64,000 nucleotides of DNA from Marinobacter pelagius (GCF_003315345.1 NZ_QNRO01000001.1:372001-436000); one strand, 5' to 3'. Counted from the stretch's first letter, positions 17,629 to 29,366 are shown. Program-made: numbers and translations. The notes: generated by a model from the sequence alone, not told the origin.

Positions 17629-19314
17629 CTACTTCAGCCCCATCTCCTCGATCGAGATCTCCCGCATCTTGAACTTCTGGATCTTCCCGGTCACGGTCAT
17701 CGGGAATTCGTCCACGAACTTGTAGTTCTTCGGGATCTTGAAGTGGGCAATCTTGCCCTTGCAGTAGGCCTGCAGGTCGTCTGCGTCTACAGGGTCCGCA
17801 TCCGGGCGCAGCTTGACCCAGGCAATCAGTTCCTCGCCGTATTTCTCGTCGGGGATGCCGGTGACCTGTACTTCCTCGATGGACGGATGGGTGTAGAGGA
17901 ACTCCTCGATCTCTTTCGGGTAGATGTTCTCACCGCCCCGGATGACCATGTCCTTGATCCGGCCAACGATCTGGATGTAGCCGTCCTCGTCCATGGTGGC
18001 CAGGTCGCCGGTATGCATCCAGCCGGCGTCGTCGATGGCTTCGCGGGTTTTTTCCTCGTTGTTCCAGTACTTCAGCATCACGCTGTAGCCACGGGTACAC
18101 AGCTCACCGATCTCACCGCGGGGGACCACGTTACCGGTGCCCGGATCAACGATCTTGGTCTCCAGGTGTGGCTGGGTGCGGCCCACAGTGGTGACCTGCT
18201 TCTCGAACGGGTCGAGGGAGCTGGTCTGGGTGGAAACCGGGCTGGTCTCGGTCATGCCGTAGGCAATCTGGACCTCTTTCATGTTCATTTTGCCGTTGAC
18301 CTTCTTCATCACCTCTGCCGGGCAAATGGAGCCGGCCATGATGCCGGTGCGGAGGGTGGAGAGGTCGTAGGTCTCGAACTCGGGCTCGGCCAGTTCGGCG
18401 ATGAACATGGTGGGCACGCCATACAGGGCAGTGGCTTTCTCCTGGTGCACGGCCTGCAGGACTGACTTGGGCTCAAAGCCTTCACCCGGATAGATCATGG
18501 TGGAGCCGTGGGTGATACAGCCCAGGTTGCCCATAACCATGCCGAAGCAGTGGTACAGGGGCACCGGAATCACCAGGCGATCCTTTGCGGTAAAGCGCTG
18601 GCTCTCCGCCACAAAGTAGCCGTTGTTCAGGATGTTGTGGTGGGTGAGGGTGGCGCCCTTCGGGTTGCCGGTGGTGCCGGAGGTGAACTGGATGTTGATG
18701 GGGTCATCAAACTGGAGCTGGTCCTGACGCTCGTACAGCTCCTGCTCGGACACCTCGCCGGCAAAGCCCAGGAATTCCTTCCAGGTCCACATGCCGTCGT
18801 GTTTGTCTTCATGCACGTTGATCACGGCACGCAGGTCCGGTACGTGGTCGGCCTTGAGTTTACCGGGGGCGCTGCGCTTCAGTTCCGGCGCCAGCTCGTA
18901 GATCATTTCCCGGTAATTGGATGCCTTGAAGCTGTCCGCCGTCACCAGCACAGTGATACCGGCCAGGTTGAGGGCGTATTGCAGCTCATGCACGCCATAG
19001 GCGGGGTTGATGTTCACCAGGATGGCGCCCACTTTCGCGGTGGCGAACTGGGTCACGGTCCACTCGTATCGGTTCGGGGACCAGATGCCCACCCGGTCGC
19101 CACGCTTGACGCCGATGGCCATGAAGGCACGGGCGGCCTCATCGACCTTCTCCACGAACTCTTTGTAGGTCCACCGGATGTCCTGGTGCAGGCACACCAG
19201 GGCTTCCGTATCCGGATATTTCTCTGCGGTACGGTCCAGCATTTCACCGATGGTCATGCCCAGCAGGGGCACTTCTGCGGTTCCGCTGGTGTAGCTTGGT
19301 AGAGTCTTGCTCAT
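17629..19314 (-). CDS. AMP-forming acyl-CoA synthetase of the liu operon
   Basis: 561 residues of the ANL family, which activates a carboxylic acid to acyl-CoA via acyl-AMP. Visible motifs are the P-loop [46 protein letters not shown], the hinge [16 protein letters not shown], and the catalytic Lys region [10 protein letters not shown]. It is the last gene of the liu cluster, 53 bp after the AhpD-like gene, so isovalerate or another branched or short acid is a plausible substrate (inference). The start at 19314 follows GGAGGCAGAGAT; the frame is open 12 codons further. Confidence 0.88.
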   Translation of the reverse strand: MSKTLPSYTSGTAEVPLLGMTIGEMLDRTAEKYPDTEALVCLHQDIRWTYKEFVEKVDEAARAFMAIGVKRGDRVGIWSPNRYEWTVTQFATAKVGAILVNINPAYGVHELQYALNLAGITVLVTADSFKASNYREMIYELAPELKRSAPGKLKADHVPDLRAVINVHEDKHDGMWTWKEFLGFAGEVSEQELYERQDQLQFDDPINIQFTSGTTGNPKGATLTHHNILNNGYFVAESQRFTAKDRLVIPVPLYHCFGMVMGNLGCITHGSTMIYPGEGFEPKSVLQAVHQEKATALYGVPTMFIAELAEPEFETYDLSTLRTGIMAGSICPAEVMKKVNGKMNMKEVQIAYGMTETSPVSTQTSSLDPFEKQVTTVGRTQPHLETKIVDPGTGNVVPRGEIGELCTRGYSVMLKYWNNEEKTREAIDDAGWMHTGDLATMDEDGYIQIVGRIKDMVIRGGENIYPKEIEEFLYTHPSIEEVQVTGIPDEKYGEELIAWVKLRPDADPVDADDLQAYCKGKIAHFKIPKNYKFVDEFPMTVTGKIQKFKMREISIEEMGLK

Positions 19315-19367
19315 ATCTCTGCCTCCAATTGTTGTTGTATTCGAGGGCAAGCAAGTCTGCGTACTTG

Positions 19368-19946
19368 CTAGCGACTCTGGCTGTGATACTCGGGGTTTGG
19401 TTGCATATCGCTGGCAATGGCCACGCGGTTGGACATGTTGTAGAAGCCGACCAGGTTGCTCAGATCCCAGATGCCCCGGTCGCTGAGACCAGCGTCCCGC
19501 AGGGCCTGGATGTCGTCTTCGGTGACGGTGGCCGGTGAGCGGGTGAGGTGGGATGCGAAATCCAGCATCGCCCGCTGGCGCTTGTCGAGTTTGGCGCTGC
19601 GGTAGTTCATCACCATGTGCTCACCCAGCTGGGGATCGCCGCTCAGTACCCGCACGGCGGCGCCGTGGGCTACCAGGCAGTAGAAGCACTTGTTCTCGGA
19701 GGAGACCACCACGGCCACCATTTCCCGCTCGAGCTTGGAGAGTTCGCCTTCGCCGAGCATGAGCTCGTTGTAGAGGCGGGTGAAGCCTTCCAGCTGCTTG
19801 AGGTTCTGGCTGTAGGCGGTCAGTACGTTCGGGATCATGCCGAGCTTTTCCTGGCAGATCTGGAAGTACTTCTGGGTGTCTTCCGGCATGTCGCTGATCT
19901 CCGGGATGGGGAGATCCAGGGCTACCACGTTTTTATTCTTATTCAT
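19368..19946 (-). CDS. AhpD-like peroxidase-related protein
   Basis: 192 residues of the carboxymuconolactone decarboxylase/AhpD fold. The redox motif [12 protein letters not shown] provides the CxxC pair and nearby His needed for peroxidase-type activity. It matches the class annotated as uncharacterised peroxidase-related enzyme. The start codon overlaps the liuE stop by 4 bp (ATGA), so it is translationally coupled inside the leucine-degradation operon. Its role there is unknown; removing peroxide made by acyl-CoA or flavin chemistry is only a guess. Confidence 0.85.
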   Translation of the reverse strand: MNKNKNVVALDLPIPEISDMPEDTQKYFQICQEKLGMIPNVLTAYSQNLKQLEGFTRLYNELMLGEGELSKLEREMVAVVVSSENKCFYCLVAHGAAVRVLSGDPQLGEHMVMNYRSAKLDKRQRAMLDFASHLTRSPATVTEDDIQALRDAGLSDRGIWDLSNLVGFYNMSNRVAIASDMQPNPEYHSQSR

Positions 19947-20851
19947 TTGCAGGTTCCTCCAAGCGCCTGGCCGACTTTCGAGCCGTTATGGCGATTCAAT
20001 TGCTGGCAAATCCAGTCACCGGTGGCGACCAGTTTGTCCAGATCGACACCGGTTTCGATGCCAAGACCGTTGAGAAGATATAGCACGTCTTCCGTTGCCA
20101 CGTTCCCGGAGGCGCCCCTGGCATAGGGGCAGCCGCCCAGGCCGGCAACGGAGGCGTCGATCACGCTCACGCCTTCTTCCAGCACCGCATACAGGTTGGC
20201 CAGGGCCTGGCCGTAGGTGTCGTGGAAATGGGCGGCCAGGCGTTCCATGGGAACGTGTGCGGCCACTGCTTCCAGCATACGCTTTGCTTTCAGCGGCGTA
20301 CCTACGCCAATGGTATCGCCCAGGGAAATCTCGTAGCAGCCCATGTCGTAGAGGGCTTTGGCGACTGTGGCGACCTGTTCCGGGGCAATGTCGCCCTCGT
20401 AGGGGCAGCCCAGAACGGTCGAGACGTAACCGCGTACGGGGATGTTGTGCTTGCGGGCTTCCTCGACCACCGGTGCAAACCGCTCGAGGCTCTCGGCGAT
20501 GGTGCAGTTGATGTTCTTTTTGGTGAAGGATTCGGAGGCGGCACCAAAAACGGCGACCTCGTCGACCTTCGCGGCCAACGCGCCTTCAAACCCCTTCAGG
20601 TTGGGGGTGAGGGCGGAGTAGCGGACGCCGGCTTTGCGGTTGATGCCGGCCATGACCTCGGCGGCATCGCCCATTTGCGGCACCCACTTGGGCGACACAA
20701 AACTGGCCGCCTCGATGTGGCTCAGGCCGCTGTCGGCAAGCCGGTCGATCAGGCCGGTCTTGATGTCGGTGGCGATGACCGGGCCGGGTTCGTTCTGCAG
20801 ACCGTCCCGGGGGCTCATCTCCACCAGTCGAACCTGTTTCGGAAACGCCAT
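19943..20851 (-). CDS. liuE: hydroxymethylglutaryl-CoA lyase
   Basis: 302 residues. It cleaves 3-hydroxy-3-methylglutaryl-CoA to acetyl-CoA and acetoacetate, the last dedicated step of leucine breakdown. HMGL-like TIM-barrel features are visible: [14 protein letters not shown] with metal-binding Asp, [15 protein letters not shown] with metal-binding His residues, and the signature [20 protein letters not shown] with the catalytic Cys in its GGCPYA part. The start ATG at 20851 shares a base with the liuD stop (TGATG); the GTG just upstream is not needed. Confidence 0.95.
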   Translation of the reverse strand: MAFPKQVRLVEMSPRDGLQNEPGPVIATDIKTGLIDRLADSGLSHIEAASFVSPKWVPQMGDAAEVMAGINRKAGVRYSALTPNLKGFEGALAAKVDEVAVFGAASESFTKKNINCTIAESLERFAPVVEEARKHNIPVRGYVSTVLGCPYEGDIAPEQVATVAKALYDMGCYEISLGDTIGVGTPLKAKRMLEAVAAHVPMERLAAHFHDTYGQALANLYAVLEEGVSVIDASVAGLGGCPYARGASGNVATEDVLYLLNGLGIETGVDLDKLVATGDWICQQLNRHNGSKVGQALGGTCK

Positions 20852-22839
20852 CACTCAGCCTCCTCGGTTTCGATGGCAATGAGTTCGGCACCTTCGGACA
20901 CCTGGTCGCCTTCGGCGAAGAAAATCTCGCTCACCACGCCGTCGGCCGGGGCCTTGATGGCGTGCTCCATTTTCATGGCTTCCATGATGACCAGGGTCTG
21001 GCCGGCGCTGACCTTGTCGCCCACCTTGGCCTGAACCGCAACGATTGCGCCGTTCATGGGAGCGGCCAGGCTGCCTTCACCGGCCATTTCTTCGAAACCG
21101 TAGGTCTCACGGTAAACGGTGCACTTGAAGGTGTCGCCTTCGTAGAACAGGACCAGCTGGTTATCGTGCAGGTTCCCGTGAACACTGATCCGGTGGCCGT
21201 TTACCACCGCCTGCAGGTAGTCGTCGTCCAGTTTGGCGTTCAGGTAGTACACGCTGTCGCCCACGAAGACCTGGTAGCGGTCGTCCCGCTCGAGGATCTT
21301 GAGCTCGTGGATCTCCTCGCCCACCTGCAGTTTCAGCGGCTGGGCGTATTCCGAGTTCATGCGCCAGCTGTTCTTGCGGCTGAACGGCGACCAGGGGTCC
21401 GCGGTCACTGGCTCGGAGGATTTGCGCTGCTCCAGCACGAAGCCGGCGGCCAGCACCAGGGCCTTGTGGGTGTCGAGCCGGGATTTGGGGAACAGCAGTT
21501 CCTCGTGGGCACTGATGAAGTTGGTGGTCAGGTCCGCTTCCCGGAATGGCTGGGCGTCGGCCAGGGCGTGCAGGAACCGGATGTTGGTCTTCACCCCGGC
21601 AATACGGTAATGCTCCAGCGCCTGGACCATGCGGTTGATGGCCTGGTCCCGGGTTTCGTCCCAGACGATCAGCTTGGCGATCATCGGGTCGTAGTGGATG
21701 CTGATCTCATCGCCTTCGGTGACACCGGTGTCGACTCGCACGTGGGCGGATTCGTCCGGGGTGCTCAGGTAGCGCAGTGTCCCGGTGGCCGGCAGGAAGT
21801 CCTGGTCCGGGTCCTCGGCGTAGATCCGGGCTTCCAGGGCATGGCCGCGGGTTTTGACTTGATCCTGGTGCAGTGGCAGGGGCTCGCCCCAGGCGACCTT
21901 GAGCTGCCATTCCACCAGGTCCTGGCCGGTAACCATTTCGGTAACCGGGTGTTCTACCTGCAGACGGGTGTTCATCTCCATGAAGAAGAAGGAACCGTCC
22001 ACGTCGTACAGGAACTCTACGGTGCCGGCGCCCACGTAGTTGATGGCCTGGGCGGCGCGCACAGCGGCTTCGCCCATGGCCTTGCGGGTTTCCTCGGTCA
22101 GGCCCGGGGCCGGTGCTTCTTCCAGGACTTTCTGGTGGCGGCGCTGGACCGAGCAGTCCCGCTCGGCCAGGTAGATGCCGTTGCCGTCCTGGTCACAGAA
22201 GACCTGGATTTCCACGTGCCGTGGCTGGGTCAGGTAACGCTCGATGAGCATGTCCGGGTTGCCGAAGGCGTTCCTGGCCTCACGCTGGGCGGCAGCCAGG
22301 GCATCATCGAACTCGGACATGTTCTCGACCACCCGCATACCCTTGCCGCCACCGCCGGCGACGGCTTTCAGCAGCAGCGGGAAACCGCACTTTTCGGCTT
22401 CGGCGCGGAGCAGGTCCGGAGACTGGTCCTTGCCATGGTAACCGGGTACCAGAGGCACGCCGGCTTTTTCCATGATGGCCTTGGCGGCGGACTTGGAGCC
22501 CATGGCCGCGATGGCGGAAGAGGGCGGCCCGATAAAGACAATGCCGTTGGCTTCACAGGCCTCGGCGAACCCGGTGTTCTCGGACAGGAAGCCATAGCCC
22601 GGGTGGATGGCCTGGGCGCCGCTCTGTTTGGCAATCTCGATGATCTTCTCGGCTCGCAGGTAGCTCTCGGAGCTGGGCGCCGGGCCGATATGAAACGCTT
22701 CGTCGGCCATGGCCACATGCCGGGCGCTGGCGTCCGCGTCGGAGTAGACCGCGACACAGCGGATCCCCATGCGGTGGGCGGTCTGGATGATCCGGCAGGC
22801 GATTTCGCCCCGGTTGGCTATCAGAATCTTGCTGAACAT
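20851..22839 (-). CDS. liuD: methylcrotonyl-CoA carboxylase biotin-containing (alpha) subunit
   Basis: 662 residues. An N-terminal biotin carboxylase ([18 protein letters not shown] at the start, ATP-grasp loop [20 protein letters not shown] and the [14 protein letters not shown] catalytic region) is followed by a linker and a C-terminal biotinyl domain with the acceptor Lys in [11 protein letters not shown]. With liuB it carboxylates 3-methylcrotonyl-CoA to 3-methylglutaconyl-CoA. The operon context separates it from propionyl-CoA carboxylase. It begins 5 bp after liuC and its stop overlaps the liuE start. Confidence 0.95.
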   Translation of the reverse strand: MFSKILIANRGEIACRIIQTAHRMGIRCVAVYSDADASARHVAMADEAFHIGPAPSSESYLRAEKIIEIAKQSGAQAIHPGYGFLSENTGFAEACEANGIVFIGPPSSAIAAMGSKSAAKAIMEKAGVPLVPGYHGKDQSPDLLRAEAEKCGFPLLLKAVAGGGGKGMRVVENMSEFDDALAAAQREARNAFGNPDMLIERYLTQPRHVEIQVFCDQDGNGIYLAERDCSVQRRHQKVLEEAPAPGLTEETRKAMGEAAVRAAQAINYVGAGTVEFLYDVDGSFFFMEMNTRLQVEHPVTEMVTGQDLVEWQLKVAWGEPLPLHQDQVKTRGHALEARIYAEDPDQDFLPATGTLRYLSTPDESAHVRVDTGVTEGDEISIHYDPMIAKLIVWDETRDQAINRMVQALEHYRIAGVKTNIRFLHALADAQPFREADLTTNFISAHEELLFPKSRLDTHKALVLAAGFVLEQRKSSEPVTADPWSPFSRKNSWRMNSEYAQPLKLQVGEEIHELKILERDDRYQVFVGDSVYYLNAKLDDDYLQAVVNGHRISVHGNLHDNQLVLFYEGDTFKCTVYRETYGFEEMAGEGSLAAPMNGAIVAVQAKVGDKVSAGQTLVIMEAMKMEHAIKAPADGVVSEIFFAEGDQVSEGAELIAIETEEAE

Positions 22840-22844
22840 TGTTG

Positions 22845-23648
22845 TTATTCCTCCGGAACCCAGTTGGCCTTGCGTTTGTTCAGGAAAGCGCTCAGTCCTT
22901 CCTGGCCTTCCACGCCCACGCGGATGTCTGCGATGCGATGTGCGGTATCGTCGATCACGGTTTCATCGATCGGCTTGTGGCTGACGGCAAACACCAGGTC
23001 CTTGGCGGCTTTCATGGCCTCAGGGCCGTTGATGGCCAGCTGCTGAAGCATTTCGTTGCAGCGCTGCTCCATGGCCTCCACGTCGTCGCACACGATGTGC
23101 ACCAGGCCATACTCCTGAGCCTGTTTTGCGGTAAAGACCTCGGCGGAGATGAAGTACCGGCGGGCCTGGCGCTCGCCAATGGCGCGCACCACGTAGGGGC
23201 TGATGACTGCCGGAATCAGGCCGAGCTTCACTTCGCTCAGGCAGAAGCTGGATTTCTCGGTGGCAATGACGATGTCGCAGCAGGCGGCAAGTCCCACGGC
23301 GCCGCCAAAGGCCGCGCCCTGCACCAGGCCGATCACCGGCTTGGACAGGTGGTTGAGTACACTCATCAACCGCGCCAGTTCCCGGGAATCGTCCAGGTTT
23401 TCCTGGTGGGTGTTCTCGGCCATGCGGCGCATCCAGCCCAGGTCCGCGCCGGCAGAGAAGTGTTTGCCTTCGGAGCGCAGGATCACCACTTTGGTCTGGC
23501 TGTCGGCATTTACGTCGGTCAGCGTATGGATAAGCTGCTGGATGATGACGTCGTCAAAAGCGTTGCGCTTGTCCGGGCGGTTCAGCACAACCTCGGTGAC
23601 ACCGCCTTCGCGGCGTCTCAGCAGAACCGCAGATTCCTGTTCTGACAT
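22845..23648 (-). CDS. liuC: 3-methylglutaconyl-CoA hydratase (enoyl-CoA hydratase family)
   Basis: 267 residues of the crotonase fold. Oxyanion-hole segments are visible at SEGKHFSAGADLGWM and VQGAAFGGAVGLAACCDIVI, and LSEVKLGLIPAVISPYVVRA is the typical following helix. In the liu operon this gene hydrates 3-methylglutaconyl-CoA to HMG-CoA. It lies 15 bp after liuB and 5 bp before liuD. The ATG at 23648 follows GAGGAGAAAGATC. Confidence 0.93.
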   Translation of the reverse strand: MSEQESAVLLRRREGGVTEVVLNRPDKRNAFDDVIIQQLIHTLTDVNADSQTKVVILRSEGKHFSAGADLGWMRRMAENTHQENLDDSRELARLMSVLNHLSKPVIGLVQGAAFGGAVGLAACCDIVIATEKSSFCLSEVKLGLIPAVISPYVVRAIGERQARRYFISAEVFTAKQAQEYGLVHIVCDDVEAMEQRCNEMLQQLAINGPEAMKAAKDLVFAVSHKPIDETVIDDTAHRIADIRVGVEGQEGLSAFLNKRKANWVPEE

Positions 23649-23663
23649 GATCTTTCTCCTCGG

Positions 23664-25271
<1,608 letters not shown>

Positions 25272-25299
25272 TTTCCCAGCCTTCTTTATCGGGGCATCC

Positions 25300-25407
25300 G
25301 GGGGTGGCGGGCGGTCCTCCCGGGAACCGCTACGAGCACGTCCATGTGCGCTTGTTTCAGGCCATCCCTGGCCTTCAACATTCCCGGGAGGACCACCCGC
25401 CACCCCC
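25300..25407. repeat. large intergenic hairpin element (A)
   Basis: Arms of 27 bp (25300-25326 and 25381-25407) pair with a single G-T-type mismatch; each contains the CCTCCCGGGAA / TTCCCGGGAGG end. The 54-base loop holds two smaller hairpins, GCAC-N6-GTGC around 25336-25349 and AGGCCATCCCTGGCCT around 25369-25384 (the last bases abut the right arm). It sits between liuA and liuB, inside the operon. Confidence 0.85.
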
Positions 25408-25458
25408 TCGGCTTACCGTGGGAGTTATAGTCCGTGAGTCGATCGGATCGGGCGTTTG

Positions 25459-26625
25459 TTACTTATTAAGGAACAGCTCGCGACCGATCAGCATCCGGCG
25501 GATTTCGGACGTACCGGCACCGATTTCATACAGCTTGGCGTCCCGCAGCAGGCGGCCTGTCGGGTATTCATTGATGTAGCCGTTGCCGCCGAGCAGCTGG
25601 ATGGCGTCCAGGGCCAGTTTGGTGGCCATTTCGGCGGAGTAGAGGATGGCACCGGCGGCGTCCTTGCGGGTGGTCTCGCCGCGGTCGGCGGATTGGGCCA
25701 CCATGTAGACGTAGGACTTGGAGGTATTCATGAAGGTGTACATGTCCGCGACTTTGCCCTGGACCAGTTCGAATTCGCCGATGGCCTGGCCGAACTGTTT
25801 GCGCTCGCGGATGTAGGGGACCACCACGTCCATGGCCGCCTGCATGATGCCCAGCGGGCCGCCGGAGAGGACGAGGCGTTCGTAGTCGAGGCCGCTCATG
25901 AGGACTTTGGCGCCGTTGCCTTCACCACCCAGAATGTTTTCCTTGGGAACCTTGCAGTCTTCGAACACCAGCTCACAGGTGTTGGAGCCGCGCATGCCGA
26001 GTTTGTCGAGTTTCTGGTGGCGGCTGAAGCCCGGGTAGTCGCGCTCGACGATGAAGGCGGTGATGCCCTTGGAGCCGCCTTTCGGGTCGGTCTTGGCGTA
26101 GATGACGTAGGTGTTGGCGTCCGGGCCGTTGGTGATCCACATCTTGTTGCCGTTGAGGACGTAGTGGTCGCCTTCGTCTCGGGCGTGGAGTTTCATGGAG
26201 ACGACGTCGGAGCCGGCGTTGGGCTCGGACATGGCGAGGGCGCCGACGTGTTCGCCGCTGACCAGTTTGGGCAGGTACTTCTGTTTCTGTTCTTCGGTGC
26301 CGTTGCGGTGAATCTGGTTAACACACAGGTTGGAATGGGCACCGTAGGAGAGGCCAACAGAGGCGGAGGCACGGCTGATTTCTTCCATGGCGATGACGTG
26401 GGCCAGGTAGCCCATGTCGGAGCCGCCGTATTCTTCGCTCACGGTGATACCCAGCAGGCCCATGTCGCCCATTTTCCGCCACAGGTCCATGGGGAATTCG
26501 TTGTTGCGGTCGATTTCTTCGGCGCGCGGGGCGATTTCGGAGGCAGCAAAGCCGTTGACTTGCTCACGCAGCATGTCGAGGGTTTCACCGAGGCCGAAAT
26601 TCAGCTCTGAGTATTGTGATTTCAT
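25459..26625 (-). CDS. liuA: isovaleryl-CoA dehydrogenase
   Basis: 388 residues. A flavin acyl-CoA dehydrogenase that oxidises isovaleryl-CoA to 3-methylcrotonyl-CoA, passing electrons to ETF. The FAD and substrate segments [16 protein letters not shown] and [18 protein letters not shown] are present. The catalytic Glu lies in [15 protein letters not shown] (about E249), the helix-G position characteristic of isovaleryl-CoA dehydrogenase, and the usual C-terminal Glu site reads IGAGTSEI. It starts 44 bp after liuR, so the regulator and enzyme genes share one transcript. Confidence 0.95.
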   Translation of the reverse strand: MKSQYSELNFGLGETLDMLREQVNGFAASEIAPRAEEIDRNNEFPMDLWRKMGDMGLLGITVSEEYGGSDMGYLAHVIAMEEISRASASVGLSYGAHSNLCVNQIHRNGTEEQKQKYLPKLVSGEHVGALAMSEPNAGSDVVSMKLHARDEGDHYVLNGNKMWITNGPDANTYVIYAKTDPKGGSKGITAFIVERDYPGFSRHQKLDKLGMRGSNTCELVFEDCKVPKENILGGEGNGAKVLMSGLDYERLVLSGGPLGIMQAAMDVVVPYIRERKQFGQAIGEFELVQGKVADMYTFMNTSKSYVYMVAQSADRGETTRKDAAGAILYSAEMATKLALDAIQLLGGNGYINEYPTGRLLRDAKLYEIGAGTSEIRRMLIGRELFLNK

Positions 26626-26669
26626 CGTTGGCTACCTTCTTGTTAGGAACGCTTCGTGTTTGGTTTCCG

Positions 26670-27116
26670 TCACTTCTGGGCAACGGCTTCTTCTGTCTCT
26701 TTTGAAACCAGTCCCTGTTCTTTTTTCTTCTGCTCCAGGTCGGCCAGGGCTTCTCGGCACCTGGCCTCGGCGGTGTCTATTTCCATTTCCGCCTGGGCTA
26801 TGTCGTTCTTCTGCTGTTCCAGCATGGCCTTACGGGCTTCCAGGATCTCCAGCATTTTCAGCAGCTGTTTTTCATTGCCGGTCAGGGTCTCGTCCCAGAG
26901 GTCGAAAAGTTCCTTGGTTTCTGCAAGGGTGAAGCCCATGCGCTTACCGCGGAGAATCAACTTCAGGCGCACCCGGTCCTTGGTGCTGAAAATGCGTGTC
27001 TGCCCGCGGCGCCTGGGTTTGAGCAGGCCCTGATCCTCATAGAAGCGGATGCTTCGCGTTGTGACATCGAACTCCTGGGAGAGCTCGCTGATGCTGAAGG
27101 TTCTTTTTTCGACCAT
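26670..27116 (-). CDS. liuR: MerR-family regulator of leucine degradation LiuR
   Basis: 148 residues. An N-terminal MerR winged helix (FSISELSQEFDVTTRSIRFY, then EDQGLLKPRR and IFSTKDRVRLKLILRGKRMG) is followed by a coiled-coil dimerisation helix (about 85-140) with many Glu/Gln/Lys residues and no Cys-based metal site. First position in a liu operon is the standard place of LiuR, a known regulator of branched-chain acyl-CoA catabolism in proteobacteria. A palindromic site lies 35-50 bp upstream of the start, between it and the divergent SDR gene. Confidence 0.93.
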   Translation of the reverse strand: MVEKRTFSISELSQEFDVTTRSIRFYEDQGLLKPRRRGQTRIFSTKDRVRLKLILRGKRMGFTLAETKELFDLWDETLTGNEKQLLKMLEILEARKAMLEQQKNDIAQAEMEIDTAEARCREALADLEQKKKEQGLVSKETEEAVAQK

Positions 27117-27149
27117 GACGATTTCCTTTTTCGACTAAGGTTAGATAAA

Positions 27150-27166
27150 GTTTACGTAAACGTAAA
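27150..27166. promoter_or_regulatory. probable LiuR operator
   Basis: GTTTACGTAAAC (27150-27161) is a perfect 12-bp palindrome, extended as TTTACGTAAACGTAAA with a second half-site. It lies in the 103-bp spacer between liuR and the divergent SDR gene and resembles the ACGT-containing palindromes reported for LiuR. Regulation of both directions from one site is inferred. Confidence 0.7.
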
Positions 27167-27219
27167 GTGGTTTTCTGGTCCGATTTCACACAAGCGGATT
27201 ACAAAAAGAGGAGTGAACG

Positions 27220-27981
27220 ATGGATTTCAATAATGTACCGGCCATTGTAACAGGTGGAGCCTCCGGTCTTGGTGAGGCGTCGGCCCGCGCACTGGCGGCT
27301 GCAGGCTGCAAGGTGGCGATCCTGGATGTGAATAAGGAGCAGGGTGAGAAGGTGGCAGCCGAGCTCGGTGGCATCTTCGTTGAGTGCGACGTGACCTCCC
27401 CTGAAAGCGCCGAGGCTGCTCTTGGCGCGGCCCGGGATGCACACGGCCCCTGCGGCATCGCCGTCAACTGCGCCGGTATTGCCCCGGCCTCGAAGATTCT
27501 GGGTCGCGATGGCGTGATGCCTCTGGAGAAGTTCAGCAAGGTTATCCAGGTCAATCTGATTGGTACCTTCAATATCCTGAGACTGGCCGCAGCGGACATG
27601 GCCCAGCGTGAGCCCAATGCCGATGGCGAGCGGGGTGTGATCATCAACACCGCTTCCGTGGCGGCGTTTGAAGGCCAGATCGGGCAATCCGCCTACAGCG
27701 CCTCCAAAGGCGGTGTGGTTGCCCTTACCCTGCAGGCCGCCCGTGAGCTGGCCCGGGAAGGCATCCGGGTGAACACCATCGCGCCGGGTATCTTTATGAC
27801 CCCCATGATGGCCGGTATGCCCCAGGAAGTTCAGGACAGCCTGGCCGCCACCCTGCCGTTCCCGAAGCGCCTTGGCAAGCCGGAGGAATTTGGCATGATG
27901 GTGGACCAAATGGTGCGCAACCCGATTCTCAATGGCGAGGTGATCCGCCTCGACTGCGCGCTGCGCATGGCACCCAAGTGA
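27220..27981 (+). CDS. SDR 3-hydroxyacyl-CoA dehydrogenase (type II, HSD10-like)
   Basis: 253 residues, a short-chain dehydrogenase with the NAD-binding TGGASGLGEASARAL near the N-terminus, the acidic residue of LDVNKEQGE favouring NAD, NCAGIA, the catalytic Ser in NTASVA, and YSASKGG. It looks like human HSD17B10, which acts on 2-methyl-3-hydroxybutyryl-CoA in isoleucine breakdown. Divergent from liuR and followed by an acyl-CoA dehydrogenase and a thiolase, it fits a branched short-chain beta-oxidation set. A good ribosome site (AAGAGGAG) precedes the ATG. Confidence 0.88.
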   Translation: MDFNNVPAIVTGGASGLGEASARALAAAGCKVAILDVNKEQGEKVAAELGGIFVECDVTSPESAEAALGAARDAHGPCGIAVNCAGIAPASKILGRDGVMPLEKFSKVIQVNLIGTFNILRLAAADMAQREPNADGERGVIINTASVAAFEGQIGQSAYSASKGGVVALTLQAARELAREGIRVNTIAPGIFMTPMMAGMPQEVQDSLAATLPFPKRLGKPEEFGMMVDQMVRNPILNGEVIRLDCALRMAPK

Positions 27982-27991
27982 TTTGACGAAC

Positions 27992-28014
27992 AGGATCCGC
28001 CACAAGCGGATCCT
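27992..28014. other. intercistronic hairpin
   Basis: A perfect 9-bp stem (AGGATCCGC / GCGGATCCT) with a CACAA loop, 11 bp after the SDR stop. It has no T-run and lies within a probable operon, so it may stabilise or partly end the upstream transcript. Confidence 0.5.
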
Positions 28015-28065
28015 CAATACCCACGTGATCTGCCAAAAGCGATCTGATAACCACAGGTGAGCGAC

Positions 28066-29217
28066 ATGACCAATCCTGTCGATCAAGAAGAACTGGCGCT
28101 GTTCCGGGACTCTGTTATCAAGGCCCTGGAAACTGAAGTGGCGCCCCATTACGAAGCATGGGAAAAGTCCGGCATCGTCCCCCGGGAACTCTGGAACACG
28201 CTCGGCAATGCCGGGATGTTGTGCGTGGATGTGCCCGAGGAGTGCGGTGGCTGCGGCGCGCCTTTCCAGTACTCGGTTGTCGTCGGTGAAGAGCTGGCCC
28301 GCATGGGCTTCGGTGCGCTTTCCACCAACGTCATGGTGCATTCCGACATCGTTGCGCCATACCTCAGCCACATCGGTAACGAGGAACAGAAACAGCAGTG
28401 GCTGCCGAAAATGGTCTCCGGCGAAGCCGTCGGCGCCATCGCCATGACCGAGCCGGGCGCCGGCAGTGACCTACAGGCCATCCGCACCAGCGCGGTCCGG
28501 GACGGGGATGATTACATCCTCAACGGCTCCAAGACTTTTATCACCAATGGTCAGCATGCCGATATGGTCATCGTCGCCGCCAAAACCGACCCGAGTGCCG
28601 GTGCCAGGGGCATCAGCCTGTTCCTGGTGGACACCTCCCTGCCGGGCTACAGCAAGGGCCGAAACCTGGACAAGATTGGCCAGCACTCCGGTGACACCTC
28701 CGAACTGTTCTTCTCGGACATGCGCATCCCGGCCTCCGCGTTACTCGGCGAAGAAGGGCAGGGCTTCGTTTACCTGATGCGCGAGCTGCCACGGGAACGC
28801 CTGGTTATCGGTGCCCTCGGCGTTGCCGCCGCCCGTGGCTCCCTGGATATGACCATCACCTACACCCAGGAGCGGGAACTGTTCGGCCAGAAGCTGGCCC
28901 AACTGCAAAATACCCGTTTCGAAATCGCGCGCATGGAAACCGATTACCGAGTGAACAAGGCGTTCGTGGACCAGTGCATCCGGGAATATGAAGAGGGCAA
29001 ACTCGACGCCCCCACCGCCTCCATGGCCAAGTACAGCGCCACTGAGATGCAGTGCCGGGTGGCCGATGGCTGTCTGCAGCTGTTCGGCGGCTATGGCTAC
29101 ACCACGGAGTACCCGATTTCCCGGAACTTCATCGATGCCCGGGTGCAGCGCATATACGGCGGCACTTCCGAAGTGATGAAAGAAATTATTGCCCGCTCTG
29201 TACTGGGCAAAGCCTGA
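28066..29217 (+). CDS. acyl-CoA dehydrogenase
   Basis: 383 residues with full acyl-CoA dehydrogenase features: IAMTEPGAGSDLQAIRTSA, FITNGQHADMVIVAAKTD, and the C-terminal LFGGYGYTTEYPISR and IYGGTSEVMKEII. The catalytic Glu common at IYEGT in medium-chain enzymes is Gly here. A Glu in ELPRERLVIG (about E244) stands at the LCAD/IVD-type position, so that is the likely base. The substrate is uncertain; 2-methylbutyryl-CoA or isobutyryl-CoA would fit the neighbours. The start at 28066 (after AGGTGA) is preferred over the GTG at 28057. It is followed by a hairpin element and the thiolase gene. Confidence 0.9.
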   Translation: MTNPVDQEELALFRDSVIKALETEVAPHYEAWEKSGIVPRELWNTLGNAGMLCVDVPEECGGCGAPFQYSVVVGEELARMGFGALSTNVMVHSDIVAPYLSHIGNEEQKQQWLPKMVSGEAVGAIAMTEPGAGSDLQAIRTSAVRDGDDYILNGSKTFITNGQHADMVIVAAKTDPSAGARGISLFLVDTSLPGYSKGRNLDKIGQHSGDTSELFFSDMRIPASALLGEEGQGFVYLMRELPRERLVIGALGVAAARGSLDMTITYTQERELFGQKLAQLQNTRFEIARMETDYRVNKAFVDQCIREYEEGKLDAPTASMAKYSATEMQCRVADGCLQLFGGYGYTTEYPISRNFIDARVQRIYGGTSEVMKEIIARSVLGKA

Positions 29218-29276
29218 CATCCAGGTGTTTAACCCGGATTAGTTGAAGGCAACTCGAAATTCCGGGGTCCGAGCAG

Positions 29277-29366
29277 GGGGATGCCTTGCCGGGACCGTCC
29301 AAAACATGGATGTTTTGGTCGAGCGTACAGGGACGTATTCACAGCGAGTCTCGGCAAGGCATCCCC
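29277..29366. repeat. large intergenic hairpin element (B)
   Basis: Outer arms of 19 bp (29277-29295 and 29348-29366) pair except for one wobble-type position; each carries GGGGATGCCTTGCCG or its complement. Inside is a perfect hairpin CCAAAACA-TGGA-TGTTTTGG (29299-29318). It lies between the acyl-CoA dehydrogenase and thiolase genes, ending 38 bp before the thiolase start. I recall similar sequences scattered through Marinobacter-type genomes, but cannot check copies outside this window. Confidence 0.82.

Noticed and set aside
20962..23046. A 694-codon open frame on the + strand opposite liuD
   Set aside because: It is the antisense shadow of a high-GC gene: the - strand protein is a complete carboxylase with biotin and ATP-grasp motifs, and the + strand translation has no recognisable domain.
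25272..25403. N-terminal extension of liuB
   Set aside because: It crosses hairpin element A and is not liuB-like; the ATG at 25271 has a ribosome site.
27199..28371. A 390-codon - strand open frame across the SDR and acyl-CoA dehydrogenase genes
   Set aside because: It spans two well-supported + strand genes and their spacer and has no domain features.
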